From the NCBI GenBank assembly GCA_009869945.1, contig WIXG01000101.1, positions 160,865 to 224,864 of the forward strand: DNA of 64,000 nt. The letters run 5' to 3'. Positions 48,343 through 60,200 of the stretch are shown piece after piece. The notes beneath the pieces were generated by a model. It had not been told where the DNA came from, did not search any database, and saw only the letters and a list, made by a program, of their open reading frames with translations. Source of the stretch: Mesaphorura yosii. Its lineage: Eukaryota > Arthropoda > Collembola > Poduromorpha > Tullbergiidae. Position numbers and translations under genes: made by a program. Position 1 is the stretch's first letter. Every line of letters starts with the position of its first letter.

Positions 48343-51204
48343 TCAGGTGTCTGCTGGTTGCTGGGAGGTTACGACTAATTTTGCTTGTGCCTGACGCGAC
48401 GAGTTCTTCGACAACTGTTGGGGCTTCCTCTTGAATAGATTCAGATTCGGAGTTGAGTTTTTGTCTTGAGAAACTTGAGGTAGGCTGACCACCGTTGCGG
48501 AAGTGGTTGAAGCTGTAAAAATCACTGCTCTCGCTCTGGGACTTGTGACGCTGGGTTTGTCTGCGCTCGAAGCCCCCTCTCCATCCTCTGGTCCGGGCTT
48601 TCTTCTAGTCCCGTCTCTCCGGAAGTTCTTCCTGGCTCTTCCCAATTTATTCTCAGGACCAGGCCCTGGCGGCGCTTGCTGCTGTTGCAAAAGGCTGGCT
48701 TCCGGCAAAATGGTGCGTGTTTGAGTTCGGAGAGAGTAGGTGCCCTTCACCATGGGCATCGGCGATGGATACTGGGAGTCTTTCAGTATACTGATTGGCT
48801 GGAACTGTGCCCGAAGGTTTGTGGGACACATTGAAACGGTTGGACGCCCTATCAAAGCAAACCAAGAGCAGCTAGGCGAGCTCTTCCTCAATTCTTAGGA
48901 AAACATAATATGGAAACCTACCTAGCCTCGCAGAAGCAAAAGCATTGTGCTGAGGATTCGCGGCGTTGATTGGGTGCGCCGCGGTTGGAAACACGGCTCC
49001 TGTCAAGCCGCGAGTGTTTCGGGGCGATGGCGAAGTTCTGCCCTCGGGAGTTCTGCCTCTGCGACTCGACAATGGCAGCTTCTGCCCAGCAGCAGTGATC
49101 TGCGCCTGCGCTTGCTGTTCTTGAGGGTTTGTGCCCCTTGGAGTCGCGCCCACACTCACGTTTTGAGCGGACGGAGCAGCCTGGGGCTGTGGCCAAGGCT
49201 TGACAATGTGGTGCAGAACATTTGACTTCTGTTCAGCATGAGCTGCATTTGATGCTTCTGATGGCGACAGCTGGGGTTGGCTTGGCCTGCTTAATTTTTC
49301 CCACTGTTAGTCAAGGATTCAAGATAGTGCCGACCTTGCTGATATCATGTCAACAAAAGGGCTCACTTTACATACTTTGGAGGGTTGCAGTTCATATCGT
49401 AGGTCTCCTTCGTCTTTTCATGCACTTTAGATTTATTTTCACGCACGAATGCGGGAGAACTTGGCGAACGGCTCGTCTTCCTCTTCTTCGAAGGAATTTT
49501 GGTCCAGATATTCTTCTCAGCAGTCACTTGCATTTGACTCGCTTGCTCCTTTTGGGGCAGTGAGTCGAGGTCATCGCTGTTGGTGCTCGAACTGGGTCGA
49601 GGGATGGTGCACGTGTGAATTTGAATAGGTGATCTCACTTCAGATCGATAGGTTTGACTATCTATTCGTGGTTTGTTCCCATTCTCAATTGCAGATGCAG
49701 ATGCCACTGCCACTCCGAATCCCTGAACGAACAATTCATCAACAACAGAATACAGAACGATGATCGTGTACGTCGAAGGCCTTACCTTCTCCTGGGAAAA
49801 CAATTCTGGAAAAATTTGAAGAATTCGTTCGCTCAGAGCGTCAATGCTTTGGAATTTGCCTTGCACTACGAGTTCCAGCGAGCTCACAGCCTCAGCCATG
49901 GATTCTACAACATTCAGTCTTAAAATTCCAAAATTCTCTATACAAAATGACCGAATGACTTACGAATCAATTTGTAGTAGCGATCCTCTGTTCGAAATAA
50001 CTTCCCTCGGACTTCTTGGATTTCTAAATTCAGCCTGTGATTGTGCCCGTAAGCGTTTTGCAGGGCTTCGGTGAGCTGGGCTGTTTTGGGGTCGTTCTCT
50101 TCCGTCTGCACTTCAGCGTCGTTGGCATCGGGAGTAGATTTTTGTGTGGATTTGTCTTCATGAACAACGGCAACAGGTATGGGCATAGGCACGGCCGAGG
50201 GCGTGGGAACCAATTTCTCACTTCGAGCTCCGACGTCCTTGCCTTCGTCTTCGTCGTCAGGTTGCTGAAAGTAGCTGATAAACATTTGCGTCAACTCCGA
50301 ATTGGCTCCGGGAACTGTTCCGTGAGCTTCAAAATGTCGAGATAGCGCTCGTTCTACTCGCGACTTCAGATCGGCTTTCCGGGAATCCTAAAAAGTGGGG
50401 TACTGTTAAAATATTAAAGTGTGGCTGAATCACAGCCAACAAGTGACTAACCTCGAACAAGTCCTTGAAACTTGTGTGGTTCATCGGATCCGGGACAAAG
50501 GGCAATGCGTAAAGTGTCAGCATGTTGGCATCCACGAAGACGGTTTGTGATTTATCCTGAAAGAACTGCTTTAGCCAATCCATTCCTTCCTTCTTCTCCA
50601 CTTCGCTTCGATTTTGGCGGTAGGGAACAATTGCTGCTGCGAACACGTGCAGGTAGAACGTTATTCCTCCAACGGTGTGCCCTTGCTCGGGTTCCAAGTC
50701 GTTGACAAACGCGTTCCACAGCTGTGAAGTTCGAATTAGGTGTTAAATCACTGACGGAGGATAAAGGAGTGAAGTTCCCTACCGCAATCAGTTCAACTTC
50801 ATCTTCTTCGTCCAAAGACTTCAACAACGCTTGGGCGTCCTTCTGTCGGAACGCTCTTCTCGGGAAGGAGGGCGGTGGTAACTCTTTTGGAAACGGCACT
50901 TCTTTGTCGTCACACTCCTTACAAAATGTGGTGTAGCTCTTTTCTAAACCGCAAGACTCTAAATACTGGAAAGTAATGTTGTAATGATAATCAGTGAATC
51001 GTTGTCAGTTTCAGCCGAACTCCAATGTTAGCTCCAAGAGATTTGCCTCGAGAGTACCTGAAGTATTGTCGCATTCAGGTTCTGAGACAGTTTTGCTGGA
51101 TCTTCGTGCAATGCACTTAAGGTGAGTGTGCTTCTGATTTGGGCAACCGTATTTCGTATTGGTATTGCCATCGCAGATGCAGGTGCTATTTCGTCTCGAT
51201 TCAT
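48343..51204 (-). CDS. LisH-domain protein with ARMC9/WDR91-like N-terminus
   Basis: Eight exons on the minus strand (51204-51058, 50965-50783, 50721-50452, 50387-49964, 49904-49786, 49722-49376, 49286-48922, 48848-48343) give about 786 residues. A LisH dimerisation motif (ILQYLESCGLEKSYTTFCKE) spans about 47-66. The block that follows it in ARMC9 and WDR91 comes next: ITFYLHVFAAAIVPYRQ and TLYALPFVPDPMNHTSFKDL (about 179-198), then an RVERALSRHF helix. A coiled coil lies at about 305-340. From about 380 to the end the chain is Pro/Ser/Gln-rich and disordered, with many basic motifs. No armadillo or WD40 repeats are visible. The YALPFVPxPMxHxSFKxLF wording is closest to ARMC9, a basal-body protein; WDR91 acts in endosomal phosphoinositide control (literature). 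Splice phases are consistent throughout. Specific function is unresolved. Confidence 0.75.
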
Positions 51205-51667
51205 CGCATAAACTCCTTATTGGCAAAACACTTCAAATTTTGAATAGGTGACATAAATTAAGTACCACTACGCTTGAGAATTGAGATCTTCGACTAAATA
51301 TCACCACCAGGGAATTAGGAATATAGGAGGCGCAGAATTTGGATGAACAGCGCATCGCAGCTTCTGGAAATGAACTTCCATGATGTATCGTCCCGACAGC
51401 TTATCAGTGGAACTCCCGCCCCATTGTAAATGTCTGAAGAATTACATACTCGTTGTCAAACCTACGATTTTTAAAATCTTTTATTCAAGCGGACTCAAGT
51501 CCTTATCTTTTCACTCGCACTCCATAGAAAGTCATTTTGTGCAATAATGCAATGTTATCATTCTTGACGCTCGTACGCCATGTCAAATCTTATAAAACAG
51601 CCTTCAAATCTCAAACTTCTTCTGGACAGATTCCTCTACGTTTTTGAAGGGATGATAATTTGCGGAT

Positions 51668-54490
51668 TTACATGTTAAGAGCTTGTGTAAAAGGTGCAGC
51701 AGTCGTCGTGGTGTTCGTATTCACTGTCGAATTCATCGCTATCCACTCTGTATACCCCTGCGCAGGCAAGAGGCTTCCGGCAACGCAGGCGTTCAGGAAT
51801 CCGACGAGTATTCCGCCAAGGAACGCTCGCCCGATCGTTTTTGTCAGGTCTGCCCTTCGCTCTGGAGTCAAAAGAGACCCGAGTCCTCCGATTTGAATGC
51901 CGAGCGAGCCAATGTTTGCAAAACTGAGGGAAAAAGAAGCACCAATCACGATATTTTCACTGCCCAAAAATTCTTTTCATTCCCATGCAATGCAAGAGAC
52001 GAACCTGCAGAGAGCGAATGTTGTGATGGCTTTAGTACGAGGCTGAAAAAGTGAAAAAGATTCATGAACTGCCGAAAACAAGGCCATTGGCATTTAAACT
52101 TACAGATAAAGAAAGTTTAACGAGTCTGTCATAAGCAATGAATTCGTTGGCCACAATTTTTAAGCCGAGTAGCGTTCCGACCGCATCGACCTCTTCCGGG
52201 TCGATTCCGAGGATGAACGCGATTGGAATGAAGCATTTGCCCAAAATTGACTGCACAGCACAGCAATACAAAGCAATGATTAATCAAGTGTGCCCAACTG
52301 ATTAGGGCTAGTGTTTCAATCATAATTAAGAAATTACCTCAAATGTCAAACCGGTGACTCCAACGAGGTCTCCGAGCCAGGAGACGATGGCATTCAGGAA
52401 GGACACGAACGACACGAACGCGATTATGTTTGCGATGATGCAGCCAATGAGAATTGTGCCCTGCATTGCGCCCTGAGCAGCTGCGTCGATCGCGTTGGTT
52501 TTGGATCTGCATTGGACCAACACAAAAATTGTTTAGTTATCAGTTCTGACTCCTGGCATATGCATGTCAAGATAGCAGCATGCAAGCATTTGTGTGGCGT
52601 GACATACTCTGTCTTTAGCAGTTTAATTTTCTTCGACGTCGTCTTTGATTCCAGGGCCTCAGGATAAATCAATTTAGCCATGCCAAGAGCGGCAGGCGCC
52701 GCCATCACGGACGCAGACAGCAAATACGCTGGCTGGATTCCCAGGCTGATGTACGCTGCCATCACAGTACCTTAAAATACGACAATCGAGAAAACTCATA
52801 AACTCACTCCTTCGAGATTTCGCTTCGTCAGCAAAAAAATAAATATCACACGTACCGGCAATTGTCGCAAAACCTGAAAATGATACAAAACAGCGTTATT
52901 CAAAGTCGAAATGCACTCAATTCACATGCAAACCTACACATGTGAGTTTCAAATGTATGCCACCATAGTTTTACCTGCCGTCATGACCGCATTCAGCTCG
53001 GAATTTGTCAGATCATTCAAGAAAGGTTTGATGAGCAGTGGAACCTCGATCAGTCCAAGGAAGACGTTTGCTGCGGCGCTCATGCTTTCGGCGGCAGTCG
53101 TGCCAATTGTGGTCTGCAGCAGCCAGCCGAGTTTCACGATGACCCACTGCATTGCTCCGAAGTGGTACAGAATGCTTATCACGAATCCGAAGAAGTAAAT
53201 GACGCACAGGGCCTAAAACGATAAATTGATTTGAAATATTGATTTTGTCAAGCACCCGAAGTTTTGTTTACCATCTTGTAAACTTACTCTGAAGACAAAT
53301 ATTGGTTTGAAACTCAGGCCCTCGGCCGGCTCGCCGCTTGACAGGTAGCCGTACAAAAAGTCTGTGCCGGTGAACGTAAAATCCAGAAATACTTTTACCT
53401 AAATTATGGCAGAATTCGAAATTAGCGTCTGGTGGGAATTTCAGGCATTCATATACAGAAAAGCTAGCTTACTTTCTGACTGAGGCACGTGAGCACGGCG
53501 TAGCCGTCGTCCCACCTGAGGATCACGAGCCCGAAAAGAAACTGGAGGGCGAGCGCCCAAAGTACGTGCCTCCATCGGATCCGCTCTGGGTTCTTGGAGC
53601 ACACCAGACCAATGAACACAATGACGAGGACACCACCCGCCGAAATCAGCCGACGGCGCTGGCCGTAAGTGTCGATGGCCAAGAAGGTTATGAGTGCGAT
53701 GCACGCGATGAGTGCGACTCCGACGCTCGTGTACCTGCGAAATTGAAACCCATCTCATTTTGCCCCCAAAGGCGCTCACACGGAAGAAAAATTGCGCTTA
53801 ACGCTTACCAATAACTCCAGATCTCCTTCCAATGCTTGCTCGCCGGTTCCAGAATTCTCTTCTTAATCCTTCGTCCAAACACGCGTTTAATGACAAAATA
53901 GTACAGGAAAGCCCAGACACAAAACGCATACAAAATGACTAAAAATCCCACTCCGTTGCAACAGTCAAATGGTAAATTATTACTTCGGTTGTGCTCAAGA
54001 GCGAGAATTAAGTACACGTGAATGAGGATGACAGGAATTGCAATCAAAACTATTTGCAAGAATTTCGTGTACTTTGTATAAAAGTCTGAGCAGAGTTCAC
54101 GTAATTTCACGATGCACAGGGACACAATGTTGCTACTCGAATCGGCATCGGGCGGAGGGCCGTCTTCAGGTTCCTTGTCGTGGATCGAGAATTGGTTGTC
54201 AGGCACTGATTTCCTGGTGCGGTCATCGCTGCCGTCATCATTCGTGTGTGCACTTGTGGGCTGTTCCTGGCAGTACAGTGGAAAGAGTTTTAAACTTAAA
54301 ATGTAGCTAAATTAAAGGCTAACCAGGATAAACTTACGGAATTCAGGTCCAAGGACGTGAAAGACCCTACGTCGTCGTTATTCTGACTTTGATCTGGGTC
54401 CTCAATGTCGTAGCTGTTTCCAAATTTACTATTTCGAATTCCGTTGGTCTTGAATCGGCCGACTCCCTTCTTATCTTCCCCGTTTTCCAT
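51668..54490 (-). CDS. SLC28: Concentrative nucleoside transporter (SLC28/CNT)
   Basis: Eleven exons on the minus strand (54490-54338, 54266-53809, 53734-53473, 53398-53288, 53212-52975, 52873-52856, 52770-52608, 52506-52338, 52250-52104, 52042-52005, 51923-51668) encode about 670 residues. CNT proteins import nucleosides with Na+ or H+ across the plasma membrane. An acidic cytosolic N-terminus is followed by membrane helices and the CNT core: IGTTAAESMSAAANVFLG, PLLIKPFLNDLT, GFATIAGTVMAAYISLGI, SASVMAAPAALGMAKL, LNAIVSWLGDLVGV, VANEFIAYDRL and TTFALCSFANIGSLGIQIGG. The sugar-binding Glu (NEF) and Asn/Ser (ANIGS) are present. The normally conserved QTEAP in the first re-entrant hairpin reads LIEVP at 382-386. 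One exon has only 18 bases (52873-52856) and encodes part of GFATIAG. The start ATG at 54490 is the first in frame. AATAAA (-) lies near 51479. Confidence 0.93.
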
Positions 54491-57234
54491 CGTTTCAGCT
54501 GTTGACTGGCTTGACTCCCAGCTGGATTTGACGACTAACTTTGTGGAGGTCACACAAGATAGAAACTAAAACACGTTGGGCCTGGGCATGATTACGCCGG
54601 GCCGGCCGGTGGGTTTGAATGAAATGAATCCGCCAGTTTATTGTTACACACTTCTCGGAACTGACACACTGGATGAGGTAATTGTAAACTGTAAATATTT
54701 AATATCGACGCAACACTTCGGACACTGCCAACAGTTTACTGACATACCTCATCTGCTGCTGCAGCTGAAGCACGTCATCGTCATGCTGAATGCCAGCATT
54801 AGCATTAATGCAAACTACGTTCAGGTCAGTTGCTGGTTAAGCTTAAAAGTAGATCAGGTCTTCAGCACGGAGTTTGTACGCAATTGTACAGGAAATAACA
54901 AAATTAAACGGTTTGCCACTACCCTTCTTCACTATTTGAATTGTTTATCACTCTGCTGACTGCTGCTGTAGTGCATTTCACAAGAATTTGTGGCTGGCCG
55001 TTCTAATTCTGACTCTAGCGGACTCTAGACTGTGTGTTGGCGATTGGATTGCAATTGAATTTTCCTCGTAAACTTCTTGGAAGCTGACACAAAATTCTAG
55101 CAGGCGAGTCGAGGTGAGTAGCGAATTTCTGTCCGTCTGATGGCTTGGGTTGGTGTCGACAGATTCGACTCATTCGTGATTCACTTCTTAATTGCTGATG
55201 GATTCTCTGAATTCATCGTAATTCTAATTCGTTAACAAATTGCTGTGCACGCGCACGTGCGCGTTCGCTGGCTTCACGATCACAATTCACAACGCAATGG
55301 AATGTATCACAACCACATCTGATAAAAGCAATGCAAATTGGATATGTTCGTTTAGTATTCAGAATGCACTTCCTCTGTGAATCTTAAATAGACTGAATGA
55401 CTGGCACCTGGCACCTTTTGAGGGAGAGAATTTCCTTGTGCGTCAACTCCCCGAGTCAGTATGATAATTATGATTATGAGCAAACTGAGATTTGGTTTCT
55501 GCATCTCTGCAGCACGAGCAATTTTCAAGGACCGTGGACTTTGTGTACACGAAGCCGCCACGTCTTAGTCTTAGCCATAAGTCAAGTCGTAATTAGCTCG
55601 TAAATATGTTGGAGGACATAATTACGTAACGTGTTGTATGTTTTCGTAATTTTAGTTATTCCCGAGGAATGTCAAAAGGTCAAAGGTGTCCATCCTGCGT
55701 CTGGAGTGGAGGAATGTTTTCAATCTCACGTCCACGTCAACAACAGCGAAGCTCGAAGCTGACTGACGATGGCGAAATTCTGACGACTCTTCATGACAGA
55801 CAAGACTTCTTGACGAATTGCGACTTGGACGCGAGTGTCAGATTTCTCTTGACCAAAAATAGATTGACGAGGCGTCCGCCTAAACCTTGCCTCATTGTAA
55901 CACGTTCACTCACTCACAAAACAAATACTCGTTCGGCTTTGTCGTCTCCCCAAAAAAATTTATCTGTTCTTGATGCAAAGGAGGGTACAAATTATTTGGC
56001 GAAGAACAATTCGTGACATGTTATGGCACGACACGACACGGCAGAGCAGAGCTTTCAAATTTAGTGTGCGCAAAAAAGGAGACGACACGAGAAGCCTTCC
56101 TTAATTTAACTTGATACTTAAGGCAGGACAGGAATTGCTACGTACATGAATTGCCCGTATTTATGAGTAAGAACTATAAATCTTGAAATGAAAGGACATT
56201 TCAGGCAACAGGACGGTGACGCGAAGTTGCGTGCAATGACGAGATAACTTTAGCTTTGGGGCACCACGAAAATGCGACGTGCGCGGCAACGCGATTGTTT
56301 CCTTCTGAGCCATTGCTAATTATACTCCGTCATTTGTATTACACTGTCCATGTGCGTGTTCGTGTTTGTGTTTCAATCATTCACAATTCACAATTCAACA
56401 GCACGCGCACCTTCCTTTTGTTACTTCAATCTTCACAAAATTCGCAATTCGCATTCTTCGCGTAATGATGTCATTGTCGTCGGAGTCGTAAATTCGTGTT
56501 CGTCTTGTTGGCTGTGTTGCAGGCGGCATGACTTCTTGATTTATGCCGGTTCAAGGCGAATGCAGTCAAGTTAAAGTTGAGTTGAGTTAACTCATCGAGA
56601 AATTTTTTATTAAAAATCGACTTCTTGATAGCAGCTCGGTATTTTAATAAATATCAAGCATTCACTTGATACAAGACAACGTAGTACAAAACAATTGCAG
56701 ACGGTAATTAAGGTAGACGAGTAATAACTTTTGCGTCAATAATAAGAACAAAACTTGTACTAAAAGGTAAGACCAAAAGTAAAATTAAAGTTGGAAGGAA
56801 GACGGTGACTGTAAAGCAATGATGATGACTGACTCTGACCCTGAAAATATAAATCTTGGACGAGGACTGACTTTAAATAAAAGTTAAATGAGGTATCTTG
56901 TATCTAGCAGTTAATCGGTGGTGAAAACAGTAAACGACCGGGACCGGGACTGAACTAACAGCAATTCTGTTCTAATTATAGTCTAGCTACTCTGCACCTG
57001 GTCTAACGCTATACGCTAATGACTTACAAAAATACTTGATATATGCATATACAAAAGCTAGAATTCGCCAATTTGCGAATCCGATGCCGAGTTCACAAAT
57101 TCGCAAACAGCTAAACTACAGCTAAACTACAACTACGCATATAATCATAGACATTGTACAGAATAAATATTATACTGAATTCGGCGAGGAACCTCTGAAC
57201 AATTATTACAGTGCCGACAACTCCTGCCGAGCCC
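54491..57234. other. Intergenic region between SLC28 and the propeptide gene
   Basis: About 2.7 kb, without a well-supported gene. A minus-strand frame at 55504-55352 begins with a signal-peptide-like stretch, and a plus-strand frame at 55669-56016 lacks recognisable features. The right part should contain the 3' untranslated region of the propeptide gene. Confidence 0.35.
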
Positions 57235-60200
57235 CTACCTCGTCCTCGAGGGCAGTCGGGAGCCCTGACTCGATGAGGGTGACTCCAGAAAAATGTTCTC
57301 AATTATGACTCTCTTGCCGCTGGCGTTGCCGTTCTCTTCTTCGTCGTCGTTGACGTCAGTCGTGAGGTTGTCGTCTTCATTCACTGCCACGCCGGCCGCG
57401 GCGCCGCCGTCGCCAAACTCGGTGACGGTCACGGGGATGCGGGTTCGGAAGTACCGCCTCCTGTTTCGGTTGCGACCGAATTTCGTCGACGCTGTCGCGA
57501 AAATGTGACGAAGTGGGTGGTGGGCGTCCAGCTCGAACTTGGTGGTCGTCTCAACATTCAACGTTGACGCCGACGCGTCGTCCTGCTGCATTTGCATTGC
57601 ATTCTCGGCTGACGACGTGGAGAACAAATCGCTCCTGCCATTGCCGGTGTGAGCGTAATTTCCGTCGACTGTATTTGCTTCTGGCTGCGGCTGCGGTCTG
57701 GCCTGATTTTGACTTTGACCGTAGTGGTGGTGGTGGTGTCTTCGCCGGTGTTCGTCGCCTGAGCTCCTCCATGGGTTCTGCGGTGGAAAGCTGCCACTAC
57801 TTCTCGGAGCTTTGAACGTCCTGCCCATTGCGAGGAAGGGGCTGTTTGCTGAAATGTCAACGTAGCCGGTAGCCGAAGCAGAAGCGAAGGCCGATGGAGG
57901 AAGTGCCAGCGTGCAAACTTCAAGTAGTGGAGCCTGATCGACTGACAAGTTCAGGATGGAGCCGATTTCTTCAGGGAGTCCGGTCGAATCTAAAAGGGCA
58001 AAGGGCGTCGACTTATTCACCGAATCTAGGCATCTGGGCACTTTCTATTAGGCACTAGAAATTATGTTCAAAACTTACTTGGCCTTGTGCAGGGAGCATT
58101 TGCAAAAAATTTACTTGGGTCAATCAAGTCATCGTCTTCATTCTCCACTTCGAGCGTCAGACCGTAATTTGTACCGCGTTCCGCCCACTCTTTCACGGCT
58201 TTCTGGATGTCAAATTCGACCCATTCATCTTCTTTGGTTGAAAGCATTCGTGTGTCAAGCAGCTTCTTCTTGTCTGCAGGTAGAATCAATCACAAATTAA
58301 AGTACAATGCAAAAAATGCCATTGCCTGTACAGGTCTGGTCAATTATCCCACTTACAGTGGTGCTTGGACACTGGCGTCGTGTACCAATACACGGAAACA
58401 CGGATCCTTTCATCAACGGCGGCATTTGTGTTCATTTCAAAGCTGTTCCTTAGCACCGGAATTTGAACGGTTGGCGCTGGCCGGGTCATATCGTGGGCAT
58501 TTGTGTCATTGCAGGGTTCGGCGCGGGTCGGGGCGGCAGGTGGAAGTCCCTGAGCATAAAAACAGTCGGACTGATTAAAATCTGGGCACCCACGCGCCAT
58601 GCACTCGGCACGGCACAGCTACACGTTAATTAAGTATCAGGTACCTGTCTTGATGAATCCGTTCCCCTCTTGAAGAGCTTCAGCTTGGCTGAGATGACCG
58701 TCTCCGTCCCAGTCGCAGCCGCAGCAGATGGAATATTTTGTTTTGTCTGGAATGGATTAAACGGCTGTCTCATGACTGCGGCTGCTGCTGTTGACTGGCC
58801 GCTCATTACCGGCTCACGCCCGGTCACGTTAAAGTACAAGTGGAACAATCCAGATCTGATCCAAGTGTCCGAATCAACATTCGACGGCACTCCACCTGCA
58901 AAAAATTCCACGTAGTAATTAGTCGGCTGCTCGTCAGTTCGTCTGGCTCTGGCAGGGCGGTATTTCGAATTAATTCGGATTAGGTCATCAGCACAGCGAG
59001 CGAATCAAAGGATCTCGTTATTCATTTCGCTTGCTACCGCCGTCCTGTCTTGTCTGCTATAATTTAATTATAGACCTGCCGCCGGCCTGGCAGGTGGGCG
59101 AGTGTGAAAGCGAATTGAACTTACATGAGGCCGAGTAGGTCTGCAGCTTGCCAGTGAACGGGCTTGATGGAGTTGACCGGCCCATCTGCAAATGCACGCA
59201 AAAAATGAATGAGATTATGAGATCATCACTTAATTACATGTTCCGTTTCTTTATTGCGGTTTGCAACTTGCAATTTGCGGAACGTGAGTCACGATGATTA
59301 TGATGAATTAATAGGGTAACAAACCTGAGAAGACACCTGCGAAGTTTGAGAAAACGACGGCATCGACGGGGCAGCCGCAGCGGGCAGTCTGCCCTGGCCA
59401 AGTGTGTTGAGGACGTAGAGTTTAATCGCATTCAGACGCATCTCGCGATCTCTGCGAAAAGATTCAAAATGAATTAGCTCAAATGGGCTGCTTACACTGG
59501 AGGAGTTGGGTTTTTGTTACTCAAATTCCACTCTTCACTCGAAGTAGTTTAGAATTTAGTAATTTAGATTTTACCATACTGGCAAAGTCTTTCTAGTGTT
59601 AGATTTTAGTCGGTATAGCTCAAACCTTTGAAGCTTCAGGCAGAGAAGATAGAAAAGCGGAAGCAATCCCAAACACGTGAATTTTTTGCGTTCATGCGAC
59701 TTGCGATTTGTTTTTGTCATGTTTTTCACAAATTCGGAAAATTCCGTTAGCCCCAAATCAGAAATTCTAGTCATTGTCTTCTGAATTCGCGTTTGGGTTC
59801 GTCTCCCTTATCGGTGATTTCCCGATTTTGCCTCTGTTTCTGAAGGTGAGCGTCGAGCGTAAACGTAACGTGTTGTCGATGCGAACGTGACTCGAGCCTC
59901 GAACTCAATCAAGCACCGCAATAACAACGGGTTTAAATTAAATAAGATAAACGCTGTTTACGAGGTACGAATACAATTATGAATCGCATTTAAGGCTGGC
60001 GATCTGGAGCGAGCTTGTTTTGATTCTTTCGCGTTCCAGACCGAGTTGTAAAATTCCAGTTTCGAGATGTGAGGCGAGTAAATACAAAAAGCGTCCGCAG
60101 TCTGCGTCTGTGTTGATGTTTTTATGCTGTACAACTGTTTCGTCTGCTAATCCATTAAACGATCGAGGAACAAGGCAAGGGCAGAGAAAAATGACGACGA

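Noticed and set aside
55669-56016. 115-codon plus-strand frame
   Set aside because: No hydrophobic segment, domain, splice signals or conserved motif; position inside an intergenic region suggests chance.
59074-59095. Hairpin with ACCTGCC/GGCAGGT arms
   Set aside because: Seven-base stem inside an intron is too short to support an RNA gene or terminator.
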